Of a stretch of DNA of 64,000 bases, positions 11,091 to 20,995 are shown piece after piece. The notes beneath the pieces are model-generated. The model worked only from the letters and a program-made list of their open reading frames with translations, was not told where the DNA came from and searched no databases. Origin of the DNA: Roseithermus sacchariphilus (GTDB lineage: Bacteria; Bacteroidota; Rhodothermia; Rhodothermales; MEBIC09517); the NCBI GenBank assembly GCA_003285105.1, contig CP030158.1, positions 3,206,664 to 3,270,663 on the forward strand. The letters run 5' to 3'. The translations under genes were made by a program, and so were the position numbers. Every line of letters starts with the position of its first letter. Position 1 is the first letter of the stretch.

Positions 11091-12347
11091 TCAGGCCAGC
11101 AGGGAGCGGACCCGGTGCAGCCCGTCGACCAGGGCGTCGACGTCGTCGGTCGTGTTGTAGAAGGCGAGCGAGGCGCGGATGGTGCCGGGCAGGCCGAAGC
11201 GTTGCATCAGGGGCTGCGTGCAATGGTGGCCCGTTCGCACGGCGATGCCGAGCCGGTCGAGGAGGGTCCCGGCGTCGTAGGGGTGGATGCCGTCGAGCAC
11301 GAACGAGAGGACGCTCGTCTTTTCCCGGGCGGTGCCGATGAGGTGCAGTCCCTCGATGGCCGTCAGCCGCTCGGTGGCGTAGGCCAGCAGCGCGTCCTCG
11401 TGCCGGGCCAGGGCCGTCCGCCCCCGGGCCTCGACGTAGTCCAGCGCCGCCTTCAGCCCGATCCCGCCGGCGATGTGCGGCGTGCCCGCCTCGAACTTGT
11501 GCGGCAGCTCGTTGAACGTCGTCCGCTCGAAGGAGACCGTCTCGATCATGTCCCCACCGCCCTGCCAGGGCGGCATGGCATCGAGCAAGGCCTCCTTGCC
11601 GTAGAGGATGCCGATGCCGGTCGGGCCGAAGACCTTGTGGCCCGAGAAGCAGTAGAAGTCGCAGTCGAGGGCCTGCACGTCCACGGGCAGGTGCGGGGCG
11701 GCCTGCGCCCCGTCGAGCAGGACGGGGATCCCGAGGCCGTGGGCGTCGGCGATCATCCGCTGCACGGGGTTGATAGTGCCCAGCGTGTTGGAGACGTGGC
11801 AGAGGGCGACGAGCTTCGTGCGCTCGGTCAGCAGCCGCCGGTAGGCCTCCTCGTCGAGCTCCCCGCGGTCATCCACCGGGATCACACGCAGGCGGGCGCC
11901 GCGCTCCTGGCAGAGCATCTGCCACGGGACGATGTTGGAGTGATGCTCCATGGCAGAGACCACGATCTCGTCGCCGCGCTCCAGCCGGGATCGGCCGAAG
12001 GTGGCGGCGACGAGATTGATCGACTCCGTGGTGCCGCGCGTAAAGACGATCTCCGTACGGCGGCGGGCGTTGAGGAAGCGGCGTACCGTCTCACGGGCCT
12101 GCTCGTAGGCCTCGGTGGCCTGCTGGCTCAGGTAGTGCACCCCCCGGTGGATGTTGCTGTTCTCCCGGGCATAGAAGTCACGCACCCGGTCGATGACCAC
12201 CTGCGGCTTCTGCGACGTGGCGGCGTTGTCCAGGTAGACGAGCGGCCGGCCGTCGTAGAGCGTCTGATGGAGCGCCGGGAAGTCGGCCCGGATGGCGTCG
12301 ACGTCCAGCGGGGGGGCCGTCAGGGAGGGAGAGCCGGAGGCAGGCAT
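11091..12347 (-). CDS. sufS: Cysteine desulfurase SufS (class II)
   Basis: A 418-residue PLP enzyme that converts cysteine to alanine and holds the sulfur as a persulfide. The PLP lysine is K238 in FSGHKVFGPTGIG. The catalytic Cys is C376 in VRTGHHCTQPLMQRFG, on the short loop typical of class II (SufS) desulfurases. Other landmarks are VYLDNAATSQKP, 'NIHRGVHYLSQQAT', and 'VSAMEHHSNIVPWQ'. It follows sufD by 12 bases and precedes sufE. All key residues are present, so it is predicted active. Confidence 0.97.
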   Translation of the reverse strand: MPASGSPSLTAPPLDVDAIRADFPALHQTLYDGRPLVYLDNAATSQKPQVVIDRVRDFYARENSNIHRGVHYLSQQATEAYEQARETVRRFLNARRRTEIVFTRGTTESINLVAATFGRSRLERGDEIVVSAMEHHSNIVPWQMLCQERGARLRVIPVDDRGELDEEAYRRLLTERTKLVALCHVSNTLGTINPVQRMIADAHGLGIPVLLDGAQAAPHLPVDVQALDCDFYCFSGHKVFGPTGIGILYGKEALLDAMPPWQGGGDMIETVSFERTTFNELPHKFEAGTPHIAGGIGLKAALDYVEARGRTALARHEDALLAYATERLTAIEGLHLIGTAREKTSVLSFVLDGIHPYDAGTLLDRLGIAVRTGHHCTQPLMQRFGLPGTIRASLAFYNTTDDVDALVDGLHRVRSLLA

Positions 12348-12359
12348 GGTGGCACCGGG

Positions 12360-13694
12360 TTAGCTGTGGAAACGCGCGTCCAGCCGCTCGTCGAGGTAGG
12401 TGCGCAGCACGTCGAGCTCGATGGTGTCGAGCACGTCGCGGGCGAAGGCGATCAGCAGCATGGCCCGGGCTTCCTTCGGCGGGATGCCGCGTGCCCGCAG
12501 GTAGAACATCGCCTCCTCGTCGAGCTGGCCGGAGGTGGCCCCGTGGCTGCAGCGCACGTCGTCGGCGTAGATCTCCAGTTCGGGCTTGGAGTACATCTGC
12601 GCCGCATCGCTCAGCACGATGCTCTTGTTCGACTGGTAGGCGTTGATCTGCTGCGCATCCTGGCGGACGAGCACCTTGCCGTTGAAGACGCCCGTGGAGG
12701 CGTCGTCGAGGATGCCCTTGTAGAGCTCGTTGCTGACGCAATGCGGCCGGGCGTGGTCCATCATCGTATGGTTGTCCACGTGCATCCGGTTCTTGCCCAG
12801 GAACAACCCGTACAGGTTCGACTCGCAATGCTCGCCGTTGGGCAGGACGTAGACGTTGTTGCGCACGGTGGCGCCGCTGAGCGTGGTGGTGGCGGCGGTG
12901 AAGGTGCTACCGCCCTCCTGGTAGACGCTCAGGGTGTTCACCGCCGAGGCGGCCTCCCCGGCGTCCTGCACCAGGTAGTGCCGCACGTGGGCGCCGGTGC
13001 CGACGAACACCTCGGTGACGCCGTTGGTGAAGGTCGGCACAGCCGTGCGGCTGGCGTCGGTCTGGATGAGCTGGACCTGGCTGCCGGGCTCGGCCACCAC
13101 GAGCAGGCGCGGCTGAAGGAACAGATCTTCCTCGGCCTGGATCAGGTTGATCAGGTGGATGGGCCGGCGCAGGCGCGTGCCCTTCGGGACGTAGACGAAC
13201 AGCCCGTCGAGGGTGAAGGCGGTGTTCAGCGCCGTGAACGGGTCCTGCTCGTCTCCGGCATACGCTCCGAAGTGCCGGTTGACCAGGTCCTCGTGGGTTT
13301 CGCTGGCCCGGGCGAAGCCGGTCACCACGGCCCCGTCCGGCAGGTGGCCGATGTCGGAGAGGCCGGCGGCGAAGCGGCCGTTGACCAGCACCACGGTGTG
13401 GGCGTCCAGGCCCGGGATGCGGTAGGGCGCCAGGTCATCCGGCGTCAGCCGGGTTTCGACCGGCAGGAGGTTGAGCCGGTACTCGTGCTGGAGCACGCGG
13501 GTGATGTTCGTGTATTTCCAGGCTTCCGTGCGCGGAGGCGGGAAGCCCAGCTCGCGGAACCGCGCAATGGCCTGCTTGCGCAGCCCGTGGAGGCGGGCAT
13601 TGCTACCATTGAGTGTGTGGCCCTCGTTCAACTCGAAGGCGGTCAGGAAGCGGTCTTCCGGACGCGCCACGATCGGGGCGGGAGGTGCTTGCAT
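12360..13694 (-). CDS. sufD: Fe-S cluster assembly protein SufD
   Basis: A 444-residue scaffold protein, partner of SufB and SufC in the SufBC2D complex. The N-terminal helical part (FRELGFPPPRTEAWKYTNI) and the beta-helix core are as expected; 'CSHGATSGQLDEEAMFYLRARG' near the C-terminus is the strongest signature, followed by 'ARAMLLIAFARDVLD'. It lies between sufC (47 bases upstream) and sufS (12 bases downstream). The slightly divergent N-terminus is normal for SufD, which varies more than SufB. Confidence 0.95.
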   Translation of the reverse strand: MQAPPAPIVARPEDRFLTAFELNEGHTLNGSNARLHGLRKQAIARFRELGFPPPRTEAWKYTNITRVLQHEYRLNLLPVETRLTPDDLAPYRIPGLDAHTVVLVNGRFAAGLSDIGHLPDGAVVTGFARASETHEDLVNRHFGAYAGDEQDPFTALNTAFTLDGLFVYVPKGTRLRRPIHLINLIQAEEDLFLQPRLLVVAEPGSQVQLIQTDASRTAVPTFTNGVTEVFVGTGAHVRHYLVQDAGEAASAVNTLSVYQEGGSTFTAATTTLSGATVRNNVYVLPNGEHCESNLYGLFLGKNRMHVDNHTMMDHARPHCVSNELYKGILDDASTGVFNGKVLVRQDAQQINAYQSNKSIVLSDAAQMYSKPELEIYADDVRCSHGATSGQLDEEAMFYLRARGIPPKEARAMLLIAFARDVLDTIELDVLRTYLDERLDARFHS

Positions 13695-13741
13695 GGCAAT
13701 CGAAAAAGGGGATGGTTCAAACCGGGAAGGCAGAGGCAGGG

Positions 13742-14509
13742 TCAGGCGGCGACGGTCTCCTCGCGGATCCAGTCGTAGCCCTTCTCTTCCAGCTCCAGCG
13801 CCAGCGTCTTGTCGCCCGACTTCACGATGCGCCCGTCGACCATGACGTGGACGATGTCCGGGACGATGTAGTCGAGCAGCCGCTGGTAGTGCGTGATGAC
13901 GAGGAAGGCCCGATCCGGCGCGCGCATCTTGTTGACGCCGTCGGCGACGATGCGCAGGGCGTCGATGTCGAGGCCGGAGTCGGTTTCGTCCAGGATGGCG
14001 AGGGTCGGGTCGAGCATTGCCATCTGGAAGATCTCGTTGCGCTTCTTTTCCCCACCCGAGAAGCCTTCGTTGACGGCGCGGCGCAGGAAGGAGGGGTCGA
14101 GGTGGACCAGCTGGGCCTTCTCGCGCATGAGCTTCAGGAAGTCCCCCGCGCTCAGCTCGTCGAGGCCCCGGTGTTCACGCATCGAGTTGACCGCCTGCTT
14201 CAGGAAGTTGGACATGCTCACACCGGGCAGCGCCACGGGGTACTGGAACGCCAGGAACACCCCTTCGCGGGCGCGCTCGTCGGGTTCCATCTCCAGCAGG
14301 TCCTGCCCCTTGTAGAGGACTTCGCCCTCGGTGACTTCGTAGTCCTCGCGGCCGGCCAGCACGGAGGCCAGGGTGCTCTTGCCCGAGCCGTTCGGCCCCA
14401 TGATGGCGTGGACCTCGCCGGGGTTGATGGTCAGGTTGACGCCCTTGAGGATGTTCATGCCGGTCTCTTCGACCCGGGCGTGGAGGTTTTTGATGTCAAG
14501 CAGTGCCAT
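13742..14509 (-). CDS. sufC: Fe-S assembly ATPase SufC
   Basis: A 255-residue ABC-type ATPase that drives conformational change of the SufB-SufD scaffold. Walker A is GPNGSGKST, the signature motif is [13 protein letters not shown], Walker B is [18 protein letters not shown] and the switch His is in [12 protein letters not shown]. The ATG at 14509 ([15 protein letters not shown]) matches the usual SufC start; the open frame upstream is not protein-like. A 115-base spacer separates it from sufB, the longest gap inside the operon. Confidence 0.97.
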   Translation of the reverse strand: MALLDIKNLHARVEETGMNILKGVNLTINPGEVHAIMGPNGSGKSTLASVLAGREDYEVTEGEVLYKGQDLLEMEPDERAREGVFLAFQYPVALPGVSMSNFLKQAVNSMREHRGLDELSAGDFLKLMREKAQLVHLDPSFLRRAVNEGFSGGEKKRNEIFQMAMLDPTLAILDETDSGLDIDALRIVADGVNKMRAPDRAFLVITHYQRLLDYIVPDIVHVMVDGRIVKSGDKTLALELEEKGYDWIREETVAA

Positions 14510-14624
14510 GTGGGAGTGTCGAGATGTTGGGTTTCGAGGGTCGAATGGGGATGGGAAGGTGTAATCACTGGCCGCAGCCGAATGCCGAGCAACCGAACAT
14601 CGTTCGTCATTCGTCACTCGACAT

Positions 14625-16088
<1,464 letters not shown>

Positions 16089-16426
16089 GGGTTTCCGTGG
16101 GGTTGGGGGTCGAAACGCGCAGGGAGCGGGCTCGGCAACGAACGGAGCCTGCGCTGTTTGTACTCAGTTTACGAAAAGAGCGGGAGGGGTGTAAACGAAA
16201 GTTGACAGATGGTGCCTGTGTCAACTGTTGGTTACAACCCCGGGTGCGCGGGCGCGTTCCGGGGCCTCGGGCAGGGCGCGGTGGGGGGTGTCGTTCTTGG
16301 CGGAAGCTTCACCGTGAAACCCGTCCGGGCATGGCTCGTTACTCCCCCGGCTCGCCGCGACGGCCCGGCCCCGGGCCGCTGCGGCCGGCCTCGCCGTCCC
16401 GCTGTACCGATCGTATGGAGGCCGCC
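16089..16426. promoter_or_regulatory. Divergent control region between sufB and the A-type carrier gene
   Basis: A 338-base non-coding interval. The sufB-proximal half is AT-richer than its surroundings and contains several inverted repeats: GTTTAC (16167-16172) with GTAAAC (16191-16196), GTTGACA with TGTCAAC (16201-16225), and a short GTTG/CAAC pair at about 16227-16238. The half nearest the carrier gene is very GC-rich and shows only a Shine-Dalgarno-like GGAGG six bases before the ATG at 16427. I see no small ORF or structured RNA that I recognise. Confidence 0.55.
16197..16225 (-). promoter_or_regulatory. Candidate sufB promoter overlapped by a 7-11-7 palindrome
   Basis: On the minus strand TTG (16224-16222) is followed after 17 bases by CAACTTTC (16204-16197), which partly fits the Bacteroidota TTTG / TAnnTTTG pattern. 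The perfect inverted repeat GTTGACA-N11-TGTCAAC (16201-16225) covers both elements, as an operator would. The deduced leader is about 100 bases. Promoter placement is inference; the palindrome is directly visible. Confidence 0.4.
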
Positions 16427-16759
16427 ATGACCCTTGCCCTGACCGATCGCGCCCTGGCCAAAATCCGCGACATCGCCCGCGAGGAGGCCGTCGACCTGGA
16501 GACGACGCTGCTGCGCATCGCCGTCGTGCCCGGCGGCTGCTCGGGGCTGACGTACGACCTGGGCTGGGACACCACCCGCACCGAGACGGACGAGGTGCTG
16601 GAGCTCGACGGCGTGCGGATCGTGCTGGACCGCAAGAGCCGCCTCTACGTCGATGGCTCGGAGCTGGACTTCTCCGACGGGCTGGAGGGCCGGGGCTTCC
16701 ACTTCGTCAACCCGCAGGCTGCCCGCACCTGTGCCTGCGGTGAATCCTTCGGGCTCTGA
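16427..16759 (+). CDS. A-type iron-sulfur carrier (IscA/SufA/ErpA family)
   Basis: A 110-residue protein. The three conserved cysteines of A-type carriers are present: one in VVPGGCSGLTYDL and two in the C-terminal CACGESF motif. 'GVRIVLDRKSRLYVDGSELDFSDGLEGRGFHFVNPQA' is also typical. These proteins carry clusters from the scaffold to target enzymes. The second ATG (16427) is chosen because GGAGG sits six bases before it; an ATG at 16415 is possible. It is divergent from sufB and probably substitutes for the sufA missing from that operon. IscA, SufA and ErpA cannot be separated by sequence alone here. Confidence 0.92.
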   Translation: MTLALTDRALAKIRDIAREEAVDLETTLLRIAVVPGGCSGLTYDLGWDTTRTETDEVLELDGVRIVLDRKSRLYVDGSELDFSDGLEGRGFHFVNPQAARTCACGESFGL

Positions 16760-16843
16760 TGCGCCCGCCCCGGCGCTGACGTGCCCGCCCCGGCGCTCTC
16801 TTTATCTCCGAGCACCCCGCAGGCCGCCGGGGCATTTCAGCCC

Positions 16844-17329
16844 TCACGGTGATTCCGTCCAGCGAATCCGGTCGCTCTCCGCGATGCCGTAGGTATCGGT
16901 AAAGCCGGCGGGGACTTCGACGACGAACTGTGCGGGGGCGGTGGAACGCACGCTCTGGGCGGAGAGGGGGCGTGTGTACTTCTCGATGTTCACGATCTGG
17001 GAGTCGGCGTCGACGAACAGGATGTCCAGCGACATCTGGGTGTTCGCCATCCAGAAGCTCTGCATCTCCTCCCGTGGAAAGATGAACAGCATCCCGCTGC
17101 GTTCCGGCAGCGAGGTGCGCTGCATGAGCCCGCGGGCACGCGTGGAGTCGTCGTCGGCGATCTCGATGGCAATGGTCAGATACGGTTCGCCGTCGCGCAG
17201 GAACGTCAGCGTGCCCTCTTCGCGGAAGGGAATGCTGGGCAGGGGCGGTTCGGGGGCCGGTTGGTCGGTGCCGCAGCCGAGCAGCAGGAGCGTCAGGGCC
17301 GGCACGAGCAGCAGGCGTAACCAGGGCAT
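16844..17329 (-). CDS. DUF192 lipoprotein (first of two paralogues)
   Basis: A 161-residue lipoprotein. MPWLRLLLVPALTLLLLGC is a signal with a LLGC lipobox; the ATG at 17329 places it properly, while an upstream ATG at 17371 would add a charged extension. The DUF192 core is evident: 'TIAIEIADDDSTRARGLMQRTSLPERSGMLFIF', 'SFWMANTQMSLDILFVDADSQIV', and 'APAQFVVEVPAGF'. DUF192 proteins are small beta-barrels of unknown role found in periplasm. A second, similar copy lies at 17904-18383 with a PH-domain gene between them. Confidence 0.88.
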   Translation of the reverse strand: MPWLRLLLVPALTLLLLGCGTDQPAPEPPLPSIPFREEGTLTFLRDGEPYLTIAIEIADDDSTRARGLMQRTSLPERSGMLFIFPREEMQSFWMANTQMSLDILFVDADSQIVNIEKYTRPLSAQSVRSTAPAQFVVEVPAGFTDTYGIAESDRIRWTESP

Positions 17330-17400
17330 GGGGCGAAACCAAGGGCGGGTGAAGGGGCGAAACTCCGGCATCCGATCCGCTCCGCGCGCAGAGGTTCCGG

Positions 17401-17865
17401 CTATGCGGCGGCTTCCCTTGCCGCCCGGATGCGCGCGGTCAGCGCTTCGATGAAGGCGGCACGGGGTTCGGGGGAGATGAGCACGGACTGGCGGTAGGAT
17501 CCGGTGCGGTAGACGATGCGCAACCGGTCGAGCGACATCGACGGCCCGGAGAGCCAGGAGCGGGCGGGTTCAACGGCTTCGATCCGATCGTAGGGAATCC
17601 GCCAGCGCTGGATGCCGCAGCGCACGAGCAGGTGCGTCTCGCCCAGTTCGTAGTAGAGCGGAAAGAGCAGCCCGAGCGGCAGGAACAGCGCCACCACCGT
17701 CACCACCGTCATTACCACGGTCGTCGTGCTGAAGTCGGTCAGCAGCGTGTAGGCGAGCAGCGCCAGGGTGCCCAGGTACGTGCCGCCCAGCAGCACGAGT
17801 AGCCAGGTGTCTACGCCGGAGTGGAACCGGGGTGGGGAAGGCCGGGGTGAGGACGCGATGGGCAC
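17401..17865 (-). CDS. Two-TM membrane protein with bacterial PH-like domain
   Basis: A protein of about 154 residues (start uncertain; GTG at 17865 is the first reasonable start, no good ribosome-binding site is visible). Two hydrophobic helices occur near the N-terminus: WLLVLLGGTYLGTLALLAYTLL and, after a short turn, VVMTVVTVVALFLPLGLLFPL. The rest is a beta-rich cytoplasmic domain: YYELGETHLLVRCGIQRWRI, 'PYDRIEAVEPA', 'LDRLRIVYRTGSYRQSVLISP' and 'RAAFIEALTARI'. This pattern resembles bacterial PH-like (YdbS/bPH) domains. The role is unknown. It sits between two DUF192 lipoprotein genes on the same strand, so a shared transcript is likely. Confidence 0.65.
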   Translation of the reverse strand: MPIASSPRPSPPRFHSGVDTWLLVLLGGTYLGTLALLAYTLLTDFSTTTVVMTVVTVVALFLPLGLLFPLYYELGETHLLVRCGIQRWRIPYDRIEAVEPARSWLSGPSMSLDRLRIVYRTGSYRQSVLISPEPRAAFIEALTARIRAAREAAA

Positions 17866-17903
17866 GGCGGCCGGAGGGAGCGAATGCCAGGGGGGAGGGT
17901 GCT

Positions 17904-18383
17904 TTACGGCGTCCGGCGCCAGCGGATGCGCATGCCCTCGGTGAGGCCCGCCCGGTCCGCGAATCCGGCGCGGACCTCCACGACGTACTGGGCCGGGGCC
18001 GTCGAACGGATGTGGTCGTCGGAGAAGGGGGTGGTGCGGCGGACGATGGTGACGATCTGGGAGTCGGGGCTGACGAAGAGGATGTCGAGCGGGAGCGGGG
18101 TGTTGTGCATCCAGAAGCTCAGCGTGTCGGGCGCATCGAACAGGAAGAGCATGCCGCTGTTGGGGGGCAGGGACCGCCGGTGCATCAGGCCACGCGCCCG
18201 CTCCTGCGGCGTCTCGGCCAGCTCCACGGCGATGGTGGCGACGGGGGTGCCGTCGGCCTGCAGGAAGGTCAACGTGCCTTCCTCCTCGAAGGCGATGTCG
18301 GTCTGGATGACCCGGCCGGAGTCGTCCCGGCAGGCGGCGAAGAGCAGGGCAAGGCCGAGCAGGCAGAGCAGGCGGGCAGGCAT
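17904..18383 (-). CDS. DUF192 lipoprotein (second of two paralogues)
   Basis: A 159-residue lipoprotein with signal MPARLLCLLGLALLFAAC (lipobox FAAC); the ATG at 18383 is preferred to a GTG at 18407. The core parallels the neighbouring copy: 'EEGTLTFLQADGTPVATIAVEL', 'RARGLMHRRSLPPNSGMLFLF', 'SFWMHNTPLPLDILFVSPDSQIV', and 'RSTAPAQYVVEVRAGFADR'. About half the residues match the copy at 16844-17329 by eye. Function unknown. It begins 54 bases after the hemW stop, on the same strand. Confidence 0.88.
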   Translation of the reverse strand: MPARLLCLLGLALLFAACRDDSGRVIQTDIAFEEEGTLTFLQADGTPVATIAVELAETPQERARGLMHRRSLPPNSGMLFLFDAPDTLSFWMHNTPLPLDILFVSPDSQIVTIVRRTTPFSDDHIRSTAPAQYVVEVRAGFADRAGLTEGMRIRWRRTP

Positions 18384-18437
18384 CGTGCGCGGGGGGATGG
18401 GAAGCACGGGGGAACCTACGGCAGGCCGGGCAAACCC

Positions 18438-19589
18438 TCAATCGGGGTCCGCCAGCAGGCGGGCGGTGATGTGGTCGCAGAGGTGCCGTCCGGCATCGGT
18501 CAGGCGGACGTGCGTGCGCACCGGCTCGATCAGCCCGTTCGCTTCCAGCCGGGCCAGTTCCTCGACCCGGCTCACGAGCAGGTCGACGCCGTAGCGGGTT
18601 TCGTAGGCGTCGAGGTCCAGCCCCTCGCTGGTGCGGAGGCGGAGCATCAGATACTCGTCGGCCAGGTCGTCCAGATCCAGGTGCTCGTTCAGGTCGAGCG
18701 GTTGCAGCCGCTGGGCGATGAGGGCTTCGTAGCGCCGCAGGTTGCGGATGTTCGACCAGCGGCGGGCCGGGAGGCCCTTCCACCAGAACGAATGGGCCGA
18801 CGGGCCGAAGCCGAGGTAGTTGGCGTGCTCCCAGTAACGGCGGTTGTGTACGGCGCGAAACCCCGGGCGGGCGAAGCTGGAGATCTCGTACGCCTCGTAG
18901 CCGGCGCCCCGCAGCACGTCCAGCGTGAGCTGGTACCGCTCCCGCATCACCTCCTCGTCGGGAGGGCGGACCAGCCCGCGGGCGACCTGCCTGGCCAGCG
19001 GAGTGCGTTCCTCGACCGTGAGGCCGTAGGTGGACAGGTGCGGGACCTCCAGCTGGATCGCGCGCTGGAGGTTGGCGCCCCAGTATTCGAGCGGCTGATC
19101 CGGCAGGCCGAAGATCAGGTCGACGCTGAGGTTCTCGAAGCCGGCCGCGCGGGCCATGGGCACGATGGCCGCGGCTTCCTCCGGGGTGTGGCTCCGGTTC
19201 ATGAAAGCCAGATCGTCCGCGAAAAACGACTGGATGCCGATGCTCAGCCGGTCCACGCCCAGCCCCCGGAGCTGGACCAGGTAGGTGTGGTCGACGTCCT
19301 CGGGGTTCAGCTCGAAGGTGGTCTCCAGCACGTTCGATGTGTCGAAGTGCAGGTCGATCGTATCGAGGATGCGCTGTACCTCGTCGATGGTCAGCAGCGA
19401 CGGCGTCCCGCCGCCGAAGTAGATCGTTTCGACGGGTTCCTGCGCGGCGTAGGTCGCCGCGTAGTGTTCGATCTCGACGCACAGCGCCTCGACGAACGAC
19501 GTGTGCGACGAGCGGGTGGTCACGAAGTAAAAATCGCAGTAGGAGCAGCGCTGCGAGCAGAAGGGGATGTGCAGGTAAAGGCCGGCCAC
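18438..19589 (-). CDS. hemW: HemW-type radical SAM heme chaperone
   Basis: A 383-residue radical SAM protein. The cluster-binding CxxxCxxC is C11, C15 and C18 in FCSQRCSYCDFYF, followed by IYFGGGTPSLL, 'TFELNPEDVD', 'LGVDRLSIGIQSF' and NLSVDLIFGLPDQ. The HemW-specific HNxxYW is present as HNRRYWEHANYLGFGPSAHS, which supports the heme chaperone HemW over coproporphyrinogen dehydrogenase HemN. A GTG at 19589 gives the start (VAGLYLHIPFC) usual for the family; the frame runs open upstream without similarity. HemW inserts heme into respiratory enzymes and needs a 4Fe-4S cluster, which the nearby suf system can supply. Confidence 0.93.
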   Translation of the reverse strand: MAGLYLHIPFCSQRCSYCDFYFVTTRSSHTSFVEALCVEIEHYAATYAAQEPVETIYFGGGTPSLLTIDEVQRILDTIDLHFDTSNVLETTFELNPEDVDHTYLVQLRGLGVDRLSIGIQSFFADDLAFMNRSHTPEEAAAIVPMARAAGFENLSVDLIFGLPDQPLEYWGANLQRAIQLEVPHLSTYGLTVEERTPLARQVARGLVRPPDEEVMRERYQLTLDVLRGAGYEAYEISSFARPGFRAVHNRRYWEHANYLGFGPSAHSFWWKGLPARRWSNIRNLRRYEALIAQRLQPLDLNEHLDLDDLADEYLMLRLRTSEGLDLDAYETRYGVDLLVSRVEELARLEANGLIEPVRTHVRLTDAGRHLCDHITARLLADPD

Positions 19590-19750
19590 GAGGAGAACGA
19601 GATCGATAAGGAAACGGCAACGGGACGCGGACCCGTCCGACGGCAGGGGGATCGGGGAACCTAACGCCGATCTTGCGGCATTGATGCGCATGGAAGGCCG
19701 CTGCCGTATTCTCCACCTGATCCTCGAACAGCCCACCCCGGTCGTATCCC

Positions 19751-20929
19751 GTGCTCGATCTCCGTCGCCTCCAGGAGCAGTTTGCCGATTTCGGTGCCTA
19801 TCAGGTGCGAGAGGAGCAGCGGATGCGTTCCCGCCTGGAGGACGCCCTCGCCGCGCTGAAGGACTGCCATCCCGTCTGGGAAGACCTGCGCGAGCGGGCA
19901 CGGACGGCACGGCCGGGCTGGCTCGTGGCCGGCCTCCGGGAGCCTCCCGGCGCGGCGCACCCTGCCTCCCCGCGGCCGACGCCCGTCACCGTGGTGGCGG
20001 CCGACGGGTCGCAGATCTTCCCGGACCGCCACGTGCAACCCACGTGCTACCTGCTCAACATCAGCCGGATCGCCTTCCAGTACGGCACGCTCGAGCGTCC
20101 CATCATGGAGGCCGTGCCCGACTTCCGCTATCACCGGGAGGAGGTGCAGGAGGCCATGGACGACCTGGAAGACCTGCTCGACCAGCAGGCCACGAGCGAG
20201 GTTGTCTCGGCCCTGCGGGACGAGCGGGAGCTGGAGGCGCTGCTGGACACGGCGCAGCGGGCGCGCGTCCCGGGCCGCCCGCTGGTGGCCCTGGCCGACG
20301 GCACGCTGATCCGGTGGATGCTGCGCCGGATGCAGAACCGGACCCTGGAGGAAAAGCTGATCGAACGGTACGCGGCGCTGCTGGAGCGTTTCCGTGCCGA
20401 GTGCATCCCGCTGTGCTCGTACATCAGCATGCCGGGCAACACCGAGGTCGTCAACCTCTTGCGGCTGTTCCGGGAGGAAGACGTGCGGCCGCCCGACCCG
20501 GAGGCGTCGCTGGAGGGCCTGCCGGACCGGCGCCTCTTTGAGCAGGTGCTTCGTCCGGGCGAACGATCGGCCGTCTTCGAGTCGGCCTCGCACATCCAGC
20601 GAGACTATGCGCCGGGCAGCCGCATCTGCTACTTTTACGTCCACGTACCCGCCACCCGCACGGGGGCAGCCGAGATCGGGCGCGTCGAGGTGCCGCACTG
20701 GCTGGCCGAGGACCCCGCGCTGCTCGACCTGGTGCACGCCGTCGTGCTGAGCGAGTGCGAGAAGGGAGACGGATACCCGATGATCCTCTCCGAGGCCCAC
20801 GAGCGGGCCGTCGTCCGGGCGCGGGAGAAAGCGCTGTTCTACGAGCTGATCGAGCGGCAGATGAACGCGGCCGGGCTGCCGTTCGGCGGCTCGCGCAAGG
20901 CCGCCTCGAAGCGCCGACCGATGCTCTGA
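19751..20929 (+). CDS. nurA: NurA-domain nuclease
   Basis: A 392-residue protein with the NurA 5'-3' nuclease domain. The metal-binding motifs are VVAADGSQIFPD (D85) and LVALADGTLIRW (D183), and a conserved acidic/Tyr region precedes the C-terminus (DPALLDLVHAVVLSECEKGDGYP, 'LSEAHERAVV'). NurA works with the HerA translocase in DNA end resection in archaea and some bacteria. The start is a GTG (19751). The next gene, 66 bases downstream, encodes a HAS-barrel protein, the fold used by HerA to bind NurA. No HerA ATPase is present nearby. Active-site residues are intact. Confidence 0.82.
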   Translation: MLDLRRLQEQFADFGAYQVREEQRMRSRLEDALAALKDCHPVWEDLRERARTARPGWLVAGLREPPGAAHPASPRPTPVTVVAADGSQIFPDRHVQPTCYLLNISRIAFQYGTLERPIMEAVPDFRYHREEVQEAMDDLEDLLDQQATSEVVSALRDERELEALLDTAQRARVPGRPLVALADGTLIRWMLRRMQNRTLEEKLIERYAALLERFRAECIPLCSYISMPGNTEVVNLLRLFREEDVRPPDPEASLEGLPDRRLFEQVLRPGERSAVFESASHIQRDYAPGSRICYFYVHVPATRTGAAEIGRVEVPHWLAEDPALLDLVHAVVLSECEKGDGYPMILSEAHERAVVRAREKALFYELIERQMNAAGLPFGGSRKAASKRRPML

Positions 20930-20995
20930 GGCCACCGGCCGCATCCGTTCCACCCGTCCCACGATCCACGTCTCACCCCAGGTTCACGCGCGACC

